From positions 62,001 to 126,000 of the forward strand of contig NZ_CP051489.1 in the NCBI RefSeq assembly GCF_014490785.1: a stretch of DNA of 64,000 bases, given 5' to 3'. The notes under the pieces are model-generated. The model was not told the DNA's origin. It searched no databases and was given only the letters and a program-made list of their open reading frames with translations. This document shows, one piece after another, positions 51,372 through 60,235 of the stretch (positions are counted from its first letter, which is position 1; every line of letters starts with the position of its first letter). This DNA is from Kosakonia sp. SMBL-WEM22 (GTDB lineage Bacteria; Pseudomonadota; Gammaproteobacteria; Enterobacterales; Enterobacteriaceae). Position numbers and translations under genes: made by a program.

Positions 51372-51616
51372 GCGCGGCTCTCCCGCTGTTTATCGAGAAA
51401 GGCGTTGATCAGAAAGTCGGTGAACCGCTCATCGCGCTTCTCTGCCTCCTTAACGATCACGCCGGTGGCGCGCTGCCAGCCCACAAAGGCTTTGGTCACG
51501 AGATGACTGGCCCAGCCATCAAGTTCGGGGTAAATCTCTTTCAGTTGATTGCCGCTGACACGCAGCGGCCTGGCAGGTACCGGACCGGTACTGCTGTTCG
51601 AGTGAGTTACATTCAT
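51368..51616 (-). CDS. Unrecognised small protein
   Basis: 82 residues, soluble, helical (GNQLKEIYPELDGWASHLVT, KAFVGWQRATGVIVKEAEKR). It ends in a KQRESRA tail whose stop overlaps the next start as ATGA, so it is probably expressed with the membrane-anchored protein at 50298. No family recognised. Confidence 0.6.
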   Translation of the reverse strand: MNVTHSNSSTGPVPARPLRVSGNQLKEIYPELDGWASHLVTKAFVGWQRATGVIVKEAEKRDERFTDFLINAFLDKQRESRA

Positions 51617-51670
51617 GTTGTCACCACGGGCAGAAATAAAAGAGGGCTTACAGGAGCGCTGGATTTTTGG

Positions 51671-52045
51671 TTACCAGGGTAGCTGTCTGAACATTAAACC
51701 GGTCATAAGCCACCAGGGTACGACGTACACCAGAGAATTCTTAACGACGGAGAACAGTGCAGGGTGCGGACGCCTGGACACATCTTCTGGTCCCCATCCC
51801 CTCGCTGTATTCATCTGGAAAATGACCTGTGTCTGACAAAACATATATGAAAATACAAAGAGAACGGGTTTTGCTGTGATGTCTTTCCAGAGAATCGCAA
51901 TAGCAACACACTGGATAAGAAACGTAATCACTGAGGCACATATCGACAGCCGCCGGTCCTCTTCCCTGACCATACGGGCAATGAGCCATACCTGCAGTGG
52001 TGTCAACAACACTGTGTAAGCTATAAGAAAATAAGTGCCATTCAT
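51671..52045 (-). CDS. Unrecognised multi-pass membrane protein
   Basis: 124 residues with three or four hydrophobic segments (YFLIAYTVLLTPLQVWLIA, SICASVITFLIQCVAIAILW, PVLFVFSYMFC, LVYVVPWWLMTGLMF). Its start overlaps the traW stop as ATGA behind GGAGGTG. No counterpart in F is known to me. Base composition is lower in GC than its neighbours, suggesting later insertion. Confidence 0.6.
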   Translation of the reverse strand: MNGTYFLIAYTVLLTPLQVWLIARMVREEDRRLSICASVITFLIQCVAIAILWKDITAKPVLFVFSYMFCQTQVIFQMNTARGWGPEDVSRRPHPALFSVVKNSLVYVVPWWLMTGLMFRQLPW

Positions 52046-52677
52046 TGACTCACCTCCGGTAAACGTATTTCTTCAATCTTCAGAACCTGACCGTCACGCG
52101 TGATACGCACCGGGGTGTGCTCAAACCCGAATTTCGTTGTCAGGACACCGGCCTGATCGAAGTAGATGCGCTCGTTCAGGGCATCGCTGGTTTCTTTGAT
52201 GTTTCCCTTCACCAGGATGATTTTGAAATCCGTCGCGCCGGTCAGCTGCTGCTTCATCCAGGCCACCTGGTCGCGGTTGTCGCCGTCGAGAAAGTAGAGC
52301 GTCTGGCTGTAAGGCACCCGGTCGAGCGGATTCACCTGATCGCCCTTGCGGGCAATGATGTTGCCCTGCATATCGGTGATGGTTTCGTTGACGGTGAAGG
52401 TGGGGTCATAACTGAAAGCGCGGTACTTTTCGGCAGGCGTCAGGCCGGCAACGGGCGGCGGCCTGACGGCGTTACGCTTAACGCGCTCAACCGCCTCGTT
52501 GCGCAGCTGGTTCAGCTCACCGCTCTGCTCCATCGACTGCAGGCGCTTCTGGATAAAAACCAGCATGTCCTGCTCCTGCGGCTCAAACACATTCCCCCAG
52601 GTGCCGAGGTCTTTTGCCCCGGCACCGGCCGTGATGCCCGCCAGGAGTATCCCGGCCAGACAGCGGGTCAGGTTCAT
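52042..52677 (-). CDS. traW: TraW pilus assembly protein
   Basis: 211 residues with a signal peptide ending at GAGA (residue 21). KDLGTWGNVFEPQEQDMLVF opens the mature protein as in F TraW; RAFSYDPTFTV, DQVNPLDRVPY and TLYFLDGDNRDQVAWMKQQL are conserved. It is periplasmic and acts with TrbC. Overlaps trbI and the following gene as ATGA. Confidence 0.95.
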   Translation of the reverse strand: MNLTRCLAGILLAGITAGAGAKDLGTWGNVFEPQEQDMLVFIQKRLQSMEQSGELNQLRNEAVERVKRNAVRPPPVAGLTPAEKYRAFSYDPTFTVNETITDMQGNIIARKGDQVNPLDRVPYSQTLYFLDGDNRDQVAWMKQQLTGATDFKIILVKGNIKETSDALNERIYFDQAGVLTTKFGFEHTPVRITRDGQVLKIEEIRLPEVSQ

Positions 52678-53111
52678 TTCACCTCCCCGGCAGGCGACTG
52701 CATCCGCGCTGCGATATCGTTGCGGATGGCCGTGGTGATGTCAGGCTGCACACTCACCACGGCCGGCTGCACCAGAATCACCGCGTTATGCTTCTGCTGC
52801 CACGCGGCCAGGCTGTCGATCATGGCCTGGTTGAAACGACTGACCAGGGCTTTCGCCCGCACCTCATCGAGTTTCTGCTGCGCAGACTGCTGGATGAAGA
52901 TGTCCATCGTGCCCTTCATGTCGAACGTCACGACCTGCGGGGTCACCAGTCTGGCCACGCCCCAGGCAATGCCGGTCACAATCAGCAGCGCGCCCGCGCC
53001 GCACGCCAGAAGCTTCGGCCAGCGCGACGCCATACTGCCCGCCAGCGTCACACCGTCACGCACCACCTCCGCGTCATAAGGTTTGTTATCACTCAAGCTT
53101 TTTTCACCCAT
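52674..53111 (-). CDS. trbI: TrbI inner-membrane pilus-retraction protein
   Basis: 145 residues: a cytoplasmic tail, one membrane segment (LLACGAGALLIVTGIAWGVA, about 34-53) and a periplasmic helix (DEVRAKALVSRFNQAMIDSL, AAWQQKHNAVILVQPAVVS) typical of F TrbI, which affects pilus length and retraction. The start at 53111 has GGAG eight bases upstream and overlaps traC by 19 bases. Confidence 0.92.
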   Translation of the reverse strand: MGEKSLSDNKPYDAEVVRDGVTLAGSMASRWPKLLACGAGALLIVTGIAWGVARLVTPQVVTFDMKGTMDIFIQQSAQQKLDEVRAKALVSRFNQAMIDSLAAWQQKHNAVILVQPAVVSVQPDITTAIRNDIAARMQSPAGEVK

Positions 53112-55735
53112 TCCTCAAGCTCCGCCAGTTCCTGACCATATTTGATGCCTGCCAGCCGGTATGCTGCCTCTTCGGAACTGGCCCCTTTTTTCTGCTCTTC
53201 CTGCATGAACGCGAAGTCCTCGCCACGCGAACTGAACATGGCGCGCGTGACCGGGTCGACAAACAGGCGATGAAACGAGCTGCGCTCGCCGATCGTGATC
53301 AACAGCGAGCTGTAGCCGGTGTCGATGGCGGGCTGGAAGTACTTGATGACCTCTTTTTCGATTTCAGTGAACTGATCGGGATATTCCGCCAGATACTGTT
53401 TGAAGGCCTTTGCATCCTGCAGGAGGGTGATTTTGGTGGAACTGTTGTTCCAGGCCGCTTCCGCCTGCTTACTGGCGGTAAAGTCCTTGATACCCTGGGT
53501 GATGGTGATGAATGCGCCACGGTGACGACGCACGGTACGGTAGCCGGTCTCAATAAAGGTGGCAGCGTGCGGGTTAGAGCCCCCGAGCAGTCGCCAGGCC
53601 TCATCGATGATGGCCACTTTTTTGATGTTACGCGGGCTGTGATACATCTTTTCCTGAATCGCCAGAATGAGCGAGAACAGGACGGCACTGAGCAGCTTCG
53701 GTTTGTTTTCCAGACTGAGCATCTCCAGCACGGCGAAGCGCGTATCTTCGTCGAGTGTCGGCTTCTCTGCGTTGAAGTATTCACCGTATGAACCCCAGCT
53801 GCAGTAGGCTTCCAGCAACAGGGCCAGCTCGGCAAGACGGGCCACAATCGTTGGCCGGTCCTGAAACCCGTTGTTGACCTCCGGGCTGGTGAGATAGGCA
53901 TGGACGTCATCAATGCGCGCCCTGTTCCCTTTACTCTCCCATGCCTCGGTCACGGCTTTCTGCAGGATGGCTTCACATACGCCGTCCAGCGCCTCTGTCG
54001 GGCTGGCCAGTACGGCAAGAAGCCGTACAATCCCCTCAGCTGAAACCCTGATATCACGGATGTTGGCAAATGGGTTAAAGCGCAGTTCGGCCCCGTCGAG
54101 GTAGACGCCCCCGGCCTGCTTACAGTAGTTTTTGTAGCTGTCGCCCATGTCGATGACCCAGGCAAACCCGCCGGCATTCAGGACATCACGCAGTACCCCC
54201 TGAACGAAAAACGATTTTCCCGCCCCGGACGTGCCGGTCACCGCAATATTGGAGTTGGTGCTGCCGTTCGCCTCATCAAACATGTCGAAGAAAGCAGTCT
54301 GGTTGCGGTAGGTCGGCAGCGGCATGCCGCGCCGTGACAGATGACGTTCACCCACCACCGGCATCAGGTTGACGGCATTCCAGCTCTTGGCGCGCAGTGT
54401 GGCACCGGTGGCTTTCAGGTCTTCCCACATCCCTTCCTGCATCATGAACGGCATGGATGCCAGCCAGTTACGCATCTGCTGATACTGGATAGTGGTCAGC
54501 TCCAGCTCATTTTTACGGAAGACGTTAATGGCGGCCAGCTCGCAGGACAGCGCATCTGCGTCATTATCCGGCGTGAACAGGGTGAGGTTAAAATAGTACC
54601 GGCACAGGGACACCTCATTGGTGCCCAGCTCCATCTGCATTTTCCGCCATTCTTCCGCCTGTTTTTTCACCCCCGGAAACAGCATGGCGTAGGCCGAGCT
54701 GGCTTTTTTGCCGAGATCCATATTCTTGCGCAGCGCCTCGCCCTGGCTCCGGGTCTGCTCTTCCAGCTCAACGGTCCAGGTCAGCATGAAGGGACAGGGG
54801 ATGCCGAGGTCAGGAAAGCGCAGGTTCTGAAGGTTGTCAGCGCCCTGCCAGAGTGCAAAACGCGTCGGGTTTTTGGTCAGCTGCATGTTCACCACGCGAC
54901 ACGATGAGGCCGCCACGCGCGTCTGCCGGACTTCCGTTGCGTTACCGTCGTTATCCCGCATCTGCTTTTCAATGATGGTTTCAGGTAGCGCAAGACTGAT
55001 ATGTGACGGGCGGACCTTGATATCGATACCCTGATCGACCACCTGACGGTTCATCTCCTCCTCGGTGTTCCACTCATCACCGGCAGGCATGACCTGTCCT
55101 GAACGGTAGTTAACAAGTTCACGCATGAGCGAGAGGAAGTCGTTTGCTGTGGTGTTCACCGAGTCGATACGCGCGGCGTTCAGTGACACGCGGATGGTAT
55201 TGCGGATCTGCTTGAGTTCATCCGTTATTTTCGGGGTGAAGTGACGAGCCTTACGGCCGTACACAATAAATAAGCGGTAATTTCGCAGGTAAAGCGGATA
55301 CTCCCGTTCATTGGCCAGTCCCTCCACCGCTGATTTTTCCCAGAATGCGCGGGTAATGCGGTTGAGATGTGCGGCCATCGGGCCTTTCCACATGTCGGCG
55401 CTGACGCCGCGCGAGATACGCTCCCCGACACACTTGCTGGCGACCATGATGACGGTCACCGGCGTTTTGCGCGGGAGCTTCTTACGCAGCATGTCATCCA
55501 GCGCGGCGACCACCTGCTCATTCGCGCCCGGCAGAGGGGCCGCCTCAACGATAAAACCCGCTGAGCCGGCATTGATAAACATGTCGTTGGCATCATCGTA
55601 ATAACGCCACGGCAGGGCTGCGGTCAGGGAGGGATAATCCCAGGTCTGCTGCAGGTTGGCTTTCGCCGTCGCGGAGCCATCTTTCTGGCCGCCCTTTTTC
55701 AGCAAATCCATCATGCTTTCAACAAAGTCAGACAT
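53093..55735 (-). CDS. traC: TraC (VirB4-type) secretion ATPase
   Basis: 880 residues (F has 875). Cytoplasmic ATPase that energises pilus assembly. The N-terminal half contains the TraC/VirB4 region (LPWRYYDDANDMFINAGSAG, RNYRLFIVYG); the C-terminal ATPase has Walker A TGTSGAGKSFF near residue 498 and Walker B VAIIDEAWRLLGG, followed by RRHRGAFITITQGIKDF. The start has AAGGA upstream. It follows a 54-codon gene with TAA-TAATG spacing. Confidence 0.97.
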   Translation of the reverse strand: MSDFVESMMDLLKKGGQKDGSATAKANLQQTWDYPSLTAALPWRYYDDANDMFINAGSAGFIVEAAPLPGANEQVVAALDDMLRKKLPRKTPVTVIMVASKCVGERISRGVSADMWKGPMAAHLNRITRAFWEKSAVEGLANEREYPLYLRNYRLFIVYGRKARHFTPKITDELKQIRNTIRVSLNAARIDSVNTTANDFLSLMRELVNYRSGQVMPAGDEWNTEEEMNRQVVDQGIDIKVRPSHISLALPETIIEKQMRDNDGNATEVRQTRVAASSCRVVNMQLTKNPTRFALWQGADNLQNLRFPDLGIPCPFMLTWTVELEEQTRSQGEALRKNMDLGKKASSAYAMLFPGVKKQAEEWRKMQMELGTNEVSLCRYYFNLTLFTPDNDADALSCELAAINVFRKNELELTTIQYQQMRNWLASMPFMMQEGMWEDLKATGATLRAKSWNAVNLMPVVGERHLSRRGMPLPTYRNQTAFFDMFDEANGSTNSNIAVTGTSGAGKSFFVQGVLRDVLNAGGFAWVIDMGDSYKNYCKQAGGVYLDGAELRFNPFANIRDIRVSAEGIVRLLAVLASPTEALDGVCEAILQKAVTEAWESKGNRARIDDVHAYLTSPEVNNGFQDRPTIVARLAELALLLEAYCSWGSYGEYFNAEKPTLDEDTRFAVLEMLSLENKPKLLSAVLFSLILAIQEKMYHSPRNIKKVAIIDEAWRLLGGSNPHAATFIETGYRTVRRHRGAFITITQGIKDFTASKQAEAAWNNSSTKITLLQDAKAFKQYLAEYPDQFTEIEKEVIKYFQPAIDTGYSSLLITIGERSSFHRLFVDPVTRAMFSSRGEDFAFMQEEQKKGASSEEAAYRLAGIKYGQELAELEEWVKKA

Positions 55736-55737
55736 TA

Positions 55738-55902
55738 TTAATTCCTTTCATTCTGGTGCAGGCGGGCTGCGATATCGCCTGGCTGCACCAGGCCTTTCGC
55801 AACAAGGGTGTCATACAGCAGGAAGCTTTTACCGGCAGCCGGTTTCCCGGTGCAGATAACGTTGCCGGTCCGGCAGCCACGCCGGGCTGATTTGCGGCTC
55901 AT
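55738..55902 (-). CDS. 54-residue protein with a P-loop-like motif between traV and traC
   Basis: The frame begins with an ATG overlapping the traV stop as ATGA and ends TAA two bases before the traC ATG, so the operon layout argues for translation. The product contains ICTGKPAAGKSFLLYDTLVA, with GKPAAGKS fitting the Walker A pattern G-x4-G-K-[ST], in a chain too short to be an ATPase by itself. F has traR (a DksA-like zinc protein) in this place, and this is not a TraR. It may be the remnant start of an ATPase-like gene or a small binding protein. Confidence 0.6.
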   Translation of the reverse strand: MSRKSARRGCRTGNVICTGKPAAGKSFLLYDTLVAKGLVQPGDIAARLHQNERN

Positions 55903-56444
55903 TCATCGCCCTCCCCGATAACGCGGAACCCCTCATCCCAGTGAGATTTGTTTTTCACAAACTCCACGACGGCGGGCTGATGAAAGTTGTCGTCGGTGTC
56001 AACCCACGGGGCAATCCACAGACGCTGTGTGGCGTCCGGAACACGCTGCGCCGTCACACGCCCTGCGCCGCTGACAGAGCTCGCCGGCGACACATACGGT
56101 GTGGTCGGTGCAGTCTGGCCGGTCAGGGTGCTGCGCACCGGTGACGATACGGTGGCGATCGGGCGCGGGGCGATGACACCGGTTGCTGCGACAGAAACGG
56201 GGCGGGAAGAACTGACCGCCGGTGCCGTGTTACGCAGTGCCGGCAGGGTTTCACCCGCAGGCTTTTTTACGGCAGCGTCCTGACCGATGTCGTTAATGCT
56301 TTTCCCCTTCGCGGCCAGGGCATTGGCCTCAGCGGTGGTCAGGCATTTATCGGTGGCAGTGGCATTACAGTCGAAATCTGAATTCATACCGGCGCAGCCG
56401 GTCAGTGCGCTGCACAGCAGTGCAGCACCCACTAATTTATGCAT
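55899..56444 (-). CDS. traV: TraV outer-membrane lipoprotein of the secretion core
   Basis: 181 residues. Lipobox ALTG-C (Cys 17) then AGMNSDFDCNATATDKCLTT, the TraV cysteine motif (F: SEFECNATTSDTCMT). The middle is a threonine-, serine- and proline-rich linker and the end LWIAPWVDTDDNFHQPAVVE is shared with F. TraV forms the outer-membrane core with TraK and TraB, like VirB7. The stop overlaps the next start as ATGA. Confidence 0.94.
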   Translation of the reverse strand: MHKLVGAALLCSALTGCAGMNSDFDCNATATDKCLTTAEANALAAKGKSINDIGQDAAVKKPAGETLPALRNTAPAVSSSRPVSVAATGVIAPRPIATVSSPVRSTLTGQTAPTTPYVSPASSVSGAGRVTAQRVPDATQRLWIAPWVDTDDNFHQPAVVEFVKNKSHWDEGFRVIGEGDE

Positions 56445-56476
56445 GGATGACTCCGGTTAAAAAAGGAAAAGAGATG

Positions 56477-56869
56477 TCAGTTGCGAGGCGTGATTACGTG
56501 CGCGACACCATAACAAAGCGGGAGCGCACAGGTACTGAGAAACGCCTTCAGGAACCAGTCAGAGGGTGGCCAGGAAAAAGTCCAGTCTGAGTAAAGTTTA
56601 ATGAGCCAGAAAGCAGCAAAGGCAAGCCAGGTAAGGCCTAACCCCATTACCGTCATGACGGATAAATGCCTTTTTCTGTCGCTGAGATGCACTGCCATAC
56701 ACACCAGGTTCAGAACCGAAAGGACCAGCGCGACCCGCCAGAGTGACCAGTCAAAACCTGTCAGGCCTTTGGGTATCAAAATGGCGTATACCTTCAGGGC
56801 GGCCGGGTAAATCAGTAACGGTATCCAGAGCCACTGCATGGCGAAGCCGGCTTTTTTGATGAAGCTCAT
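56477..56869 (-). CDS. Unrecognised multi-pass membrane protein
   Basis: 130 residues from the ATG at 56869, chosen because it overlaps the stop of the 56-codon gene upstream as ATGA. Four hydrophobic segments (WLWIPLLIYPAALKVYAIL, VALVLSVLNLVCMAVHL, VMGLGLTWLAFAAFWLI, AFLSTCALPLCYGVAHVI). It lies between traB and traV where F has traP, trbD and trbG, but I see no similarity to them. Function unknown. Confidence 0.6.
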   Translation of the reverse strand: MSFIKKAGFAMQWLWIPLLIYPAALKVYAILIPKGLTGFDWSLWRVALVLSVLNLVCMAVHLSDRKRHLSVMTVMGLGLTWLAFAAFWLIKLYSDWTFSWPPSDWFLKAFLSTCALPLCYGVAHVITPRN

Positions 56870-57036
56870 GATGAGAAATACCCCTCCGGCGGATTGAGAC
56901 TGCAGGAACTGCACTGCAGCGGTGTTATGAAGTCAGTCTGAGCAGCCTCGCTTTTAGTCGCGCTGACCATCAGCACCAGGGAGGCGAGCAGCGCCAGCGT
57001 AACGAGCATGAGGGTGTGCATTGCATAACGGTTCAT
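56866..57036 (-). CDS. 56-residue secreted or anchored protein with CSSC motif
   Basis: A frame of 56 codons linked by ATGA overlaps at both ends (57036-57033 and 56869-56866). A signal-peptide-like helix (MHTLMLVTLALLASLVLMVS, then AT) is followed by a short periplasmic part containing PLQCSSCSLNPPEG. The C-x-x-C pair could bind metal or form a disulfide. The double coupling makes it a likely true gene. No family recognised. Confidence 0.6.
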   Translation of the reverse strand: MNRYAMHTLMLVTLALLASLVLMVSATKSEAAQTDFITPLQCSSCSLNPPEGYFSS

Positions 57037-57473
57037 GGCAGCTGCTCTGCCTTATCCGGCGTATTCGCCTGAGTCTGCGGCGTTGTTTTTTCCGGGTGAA
57101 AGACGGTCATGCATTCGCTTTCATACCAGGTCCGCAGGTCGACCGGGTCCATGCGCCATTTACGTTCGATGTTCTCCTGAAAGTGCTGCCAGGCTGCCTT
57201 GTTACGGGGCCGGTACTGTGACAGTCGCCGGCGTATCGCCCGTGGCCAGTTATCATTCCGCCATCCTGGAATAAGGAACATGACGCCTGCCACTGTCCCC
57301 ACCCCCCCCCCTACAAACACAGGCAGATGATTAGCCCCCGCTGCGGATGCCATGACAAGCACAAAGAGCACCACATAAAAACTCACCTGGCGGGGTGTAA
57401 AGGCGTTGCGCTCCCATTTCTGAATATCACTGCCAGTCTTGCGAAGAATCGTGATGTTGTAGTCATCATTCAT
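57033..57473 (-). CDS. Two-segment membrane protein in the traP position
   Basis: 146 residues from the ATG at 57473 (MNDDYNITILRKTGSDIQKW), which avoids the longer overlap with traB and has GAGG eight bases upstream. Two hydrophobic helices (QVSFYVVLFVLVMASAAGAN and LPVFVGGGVGTVAGVMFLIP) precede a basic, tryptophan-rich cytoplasmic part. F has TraP, an inner-membrane protein that stabilises the pilus, directly after traB. Topology fits but sequence does not prove it. Confidence 0.55.
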   Translation of the reverse strand: MNDDYNITILRKTGSDIQKWERNAFTPRQVSFYVVLFVLVMASAAGANHLPVFVGGGVGTVAGVMFLIPGWRNDNWPRAIRRRLSQYRPRNKAAWQHFQENIERKWRMDPVDLRTWYESECMTVFHPEKTTPQTQANTPDKAEQLP

Positions 57474-57483
57474 GCTTTCAGCC

Positions 57484-58902
57484 TCAGTTAATGGTGTCAC
57501 CCATTTTCAGGCCACGCGCCTGCCGCATGACTTCATCCGGATCGATGTTGCCGACAGATGTCGTGGAGGTTGAGGACGCCGGGACAGCCTGGGCAGTGTT
57601 TCCGGTGACGGCATTCTGTGCGGTCTGGCCGGCTTTCTGTGCTTCGGCCAGGACTTTCGCTTCTTCCATATCCTGACGGGTTTCGAGCTGGAAGCCCTTC
57701 TGGAACACCACGGTGACCGCATTACCCGCCCCGATATCGATGATGGGGTGATACTGCTCCGCGCGCTTAATCCAGTACTGGCTCAGCGTTTCAGCCGCTT
57801 TGCTGCCCCCGCCGCCCAGCCCCTGCCCTAACACATCCCCGGCGCTGACGTTCGCGGTTGCCCCCAGTCCGACAGATGGCGTGGCAGCTGATTTAACGCC
57901 CTCGCCAATCCCTGACAGGAATCCGGCCGCGCCGGCATACCCGATAATCTTGCCGTTACGCATGACGGGTGTGCCCTTGATGCCATACTTGCCCTGCCAG
58001 CTGACATGGCCTTCGAATTCCATGTCGATATCCTTACCGTTTTTCAGGTTGCAGGCGATGGAGCGTGTCCGCACGTTACCGCGCTCACTGGAGATATCCC
58101 CCCAGGCCTCGCCCACGATAAAACAGCCGTTCAGGTCAAATTGCTTGTTGTTCGGCATGGTGGTTTTGCCCAGCAGGCGGATGGTCACGGGTCTGGAGTC
58201 CTGCTGGCCGGTGACACTGGCGTTGGCGTCAACACCTTCAATCAGCACGGCTTCCGAGAAGGAGCCGGACGATATCCAGGGCAGCTTTGTGGCTTTCTTT
58301 TTCAGGCTTTCATAATTAAATGAGGTTTTCTGCATTCCCCCGCTCATGCGATTACCACTGCCGCCCGGATAGAATCCGGCACCCTGGGTACTGGCAGGAC
58401 CGGTGGCGGCCGGTGTGCCTGTCGCAGGGGTTACAGTGTACTGGGGGAGTCTGGCCTGACCGGCAGCAACGGGACCCGGCAGTGGTGTGCCGTCTGCGGC
58501 AGCAGGAGGTGTCTGCTGTCCGGAGGGTTGTTCGTTGCTGCCGGTGGCACCCGGCTTCGTCTGCATCTGCTCGCTCAGGCGCTGGATTTCAGCGTCCTTC
58601 TTCTGCAGCTGCTGGCTGAAAGTGGTTTTGCTCTGCTCGAATGACTGCGCGAGCTGGGCCAGCTGCGCTTCGAGCGCAGACGTTCTGGCCTGCTGCTGTG
58701 CCATCGCAGACTGGTTGACCTGCTCGTCAAAGGTGGCGGTGACGACGCCGGTCATGTTGGGCGCGGGCGCGTTCTGCGCCTGCTGTGCTTTGTTATCTTC
58801 GGTGCCGAAGGTCAGCACCAGGGCAGTGGTGACGCCTGCAGCGGCCAGGACGCCGATGAGTATGGCGAGCTGTGTGCGGCGGGTTTTCACATTCAGGTTC
58901 AT
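57484..58902 (-). CDS. traB: TraB secretion-channel scaffold (VirB10-like)
   Basis: 472 residues (F has 475). One membrane segment near the N-terminus (about 11-31), a coiled coil (SALEAQLAQLAQSFEQSKTT), a proline- and alanine-rich linker, then the VirB10-like periplasmic domain (TKLPWISSGSFSEAVLIEGV, FIVGEAWGDISSERGNVRTR, GYAGAAGFLSGIGEG). It spans the envelope and contacts TraK and TraV. The start overlaps the traK stop as ATGA. Confidence 0.96.
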   Translation of the reverse strand: MNLNVKTRRTQLAILIGVLAAAGVTTALVLTFGTEDNKAQQAQNAPAPNMTGVVTATFDEQVNQSAMAQQQARTSALEAQLAQLAQSFEQSKTTFSQQLQKKDAEIQRLSEQMQTKPGATGSNEQPSGQQTPPAAADGTPLPGPVAAGQARLPQYTVTPATGTPAATGPASTQGAGFYPGGSGNRMSGGMQKTSFNYESLKKKATKLPWISSGSFSEAVLIEGVDANASVTGQQDSRPVTIRLLGKTTMPNNKQFDLNGCFIVGEAWGDISSERGNVRTRSIACNLKNGKDIDMEFEGHVSWQGKYGIKGTPVMRNGKIIGYAGAAGFLSGIGEGVKSAATPSVGLGATANVSAGDVLGQGLGGGGSKAAETLSQYWIKRAEQYHPIIDIGAGNAVTVVFQKGFQLETRQDMEEAKVLAEAQKAGQTAQNAVTGNTAQAVPASSTSTTSVGNIDPDEVMRQARGLKMGDTIN

Positions 58903-59639
58903 GCGCGCGGCTCTCCGTCATAAGAGAACACCACCCACACATACCCTTCCCCGTTCGCGTAAAGCTGGTTCTGCGACAGCATCACGGCCCGGACGCCCTT
59001 GCGCCAGAAGTCTCGCTCGCGCAGCTGCGTGGTGACCACGCCGGGGTTTGTCATGCGAAACCGCACAACGCGCAGGTGGGAGCCGGTGAACTGGCGCTCC
59101 GGGGTCAGCCTGACGGTGACGGCCGGGTTATAGGCCGGCATGCGGCTGACGGGTAACGCTTTATATCCTTCCGGCACATCACCGAGGGCGATGGTACGGG
59201 AGAGGCTGACGAGCGTTTTTTCGTAGCTCTGCCCTTCTTCCCACGCTTTAGCATCCTCACTGGCGACTTTCGGTGCGGTGAGCGGGGTGAAGTGCAGTGT
59301 CCTGCCTGTGCCGGGTTTCGGTGTGACGTTGAGGCTCAGCGCCGCACCGCCGGCAGTCTGGATGAATACCGTGAAATTCTGACCGACGAGTGGCGAGAGC
59401 AGTAATGCGCCATCGGCAGTGTGGTCCTGGTCGTAGGCACCTGTAGGCCCGCTGATGCTGGTCACCAGTTCCCCGTCAATGATGATTTTGTTGGGGTTGG
59501 TGTTACTGAGATTAACGCTGAATGATGCGTCATTCTCAAACGGTATGGCGACGGGTCCGGTGGCGGCCCGAAGGCCGCCTGTGAACATTACCGTTGCCAT
59601 TAACACAGCAGCAGCTGCCGGTGAAAAACGCTTTTTCAT
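58899..59639 (-). CDS. traK: TraK outer-membrane core protein (VirB9-like)
   Basis: 246 residues from the ATG at 59639 (F has 242), behind AGGA; a longer frame to 59714 would run into the traE end. A signal peptide ends near LRA (residue 25). The secretin-like C-terminal part (GYKALPVSRMPAYNPAVTVR, FTGSHLRVVRFRMTN, YANGEGYVWVVFSYDGEPRA) follows F TraK, which forms the outer-membrane ring with TraV and TraB. Confidence 0.94.
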   Translation of the reverse strand: MKKRFSPAAAAVLMATVMFTGGLRAATGPVAIPFENDASFSVNLSNTNPNKIIIDGELVTSISGPTGAYDQDHTADGALLLSPLVGQNFTVFIQTAGGAALSLNVTPKPGTGRTLHFTPLTAPKVASEDAKAWEEGQSYEKTLVSLSRTIALGDVPEGYKALPVSRMPAYNPAVTVRLTPERQFTGSHLRVVRFRMTNPGVVTTQLRERDFWRKGVRAVMLSQNQLYANGEGYVWVVFSYDGEPRA

Positions 59640-59652
59640 GGGCAGTCCTGAT

Positions 59653-60231
59653 TCAGTTAGTGGTGACCGGCATGAGTTCGGACATCTCATCGAGATTGAT
59701 GATGCCGTTCTCATAGCGCATCCGGAGCCGGTAAGTGCGTGCCTGCTCCTTCAGTTCGGTGGTGATATTGCCGTTGGTGGTTGAGGGGTGGAGCACGACG
59801 TCTGCGTCAATCACGCCGGGACTGACCATGCGCAGCGCGCGGACATCGTAACGCCAGGTGAGGCCTCCTTTTTTAATGCGGTCAGCTTCCACATCGAGCG
59901 CTTTTTTCAGTGCGTCGCGGCTCTGTGCAGGCACGTAGTTGAGCAGCATCTTTTGCTGGCTGTCGATGTTCTCGGGGCTGACGTTCAGCCTGAGATACAG
60001 GAATGACGTGGCGAACATGTTCATGCCTGCGGTATCGGCAGATGAGGCATCGGAGCTGAAAGGCTGGTTGTAAGACATGGGCGTGGTGATGGTTCTTTGC
60101 GTGCTGTAAAAGTGCCACGCAAGAGCGCTGCTCAGAATCGTTGCTGCAGTACATAAAACAGCGAAACTGCCCATCCCGATAAAGGCGAGTCGCAGGTATT
60201 TATCCCTGCTTCGCTTGATATCCATTTTCAC
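59653..60231 (-). CDS. traE: TraE pilus assembly protein (VirB5/VirB8-like)
   Basis: 192 residues (F has 188). An N-terminal membrane anchor (about 14-38) and a periplasmic domain with the shared pattern QRTITTPMSYNQPF, SADTAG, SFLYLRLNVSPENIDSQQKM and a final LRMRYENGIINLDEMSE. It belongs to the inner-membrane part of the F pilus assembly machine. Four bases separate it from traL. Confidence 0.93.
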   Translation of the reverse strand: MKMDIKRSRDKYLRLAFIGMGSFAVLCTAATILSSALAWHFYSTQRTITTPMSYNQPFSSDASSADTAGMNMFATSFLYLRLNVSPENIDSQQKMLLNYVPAQSRDALKKALDVEADRIKKGGLTWRYDVRALRMVSPGVIDADVVLHPSTTNGNITTELKEQARTYRLRMRYENGIINLDEMSELMPVTTN

Positions 60232-60235
60232 TTAT

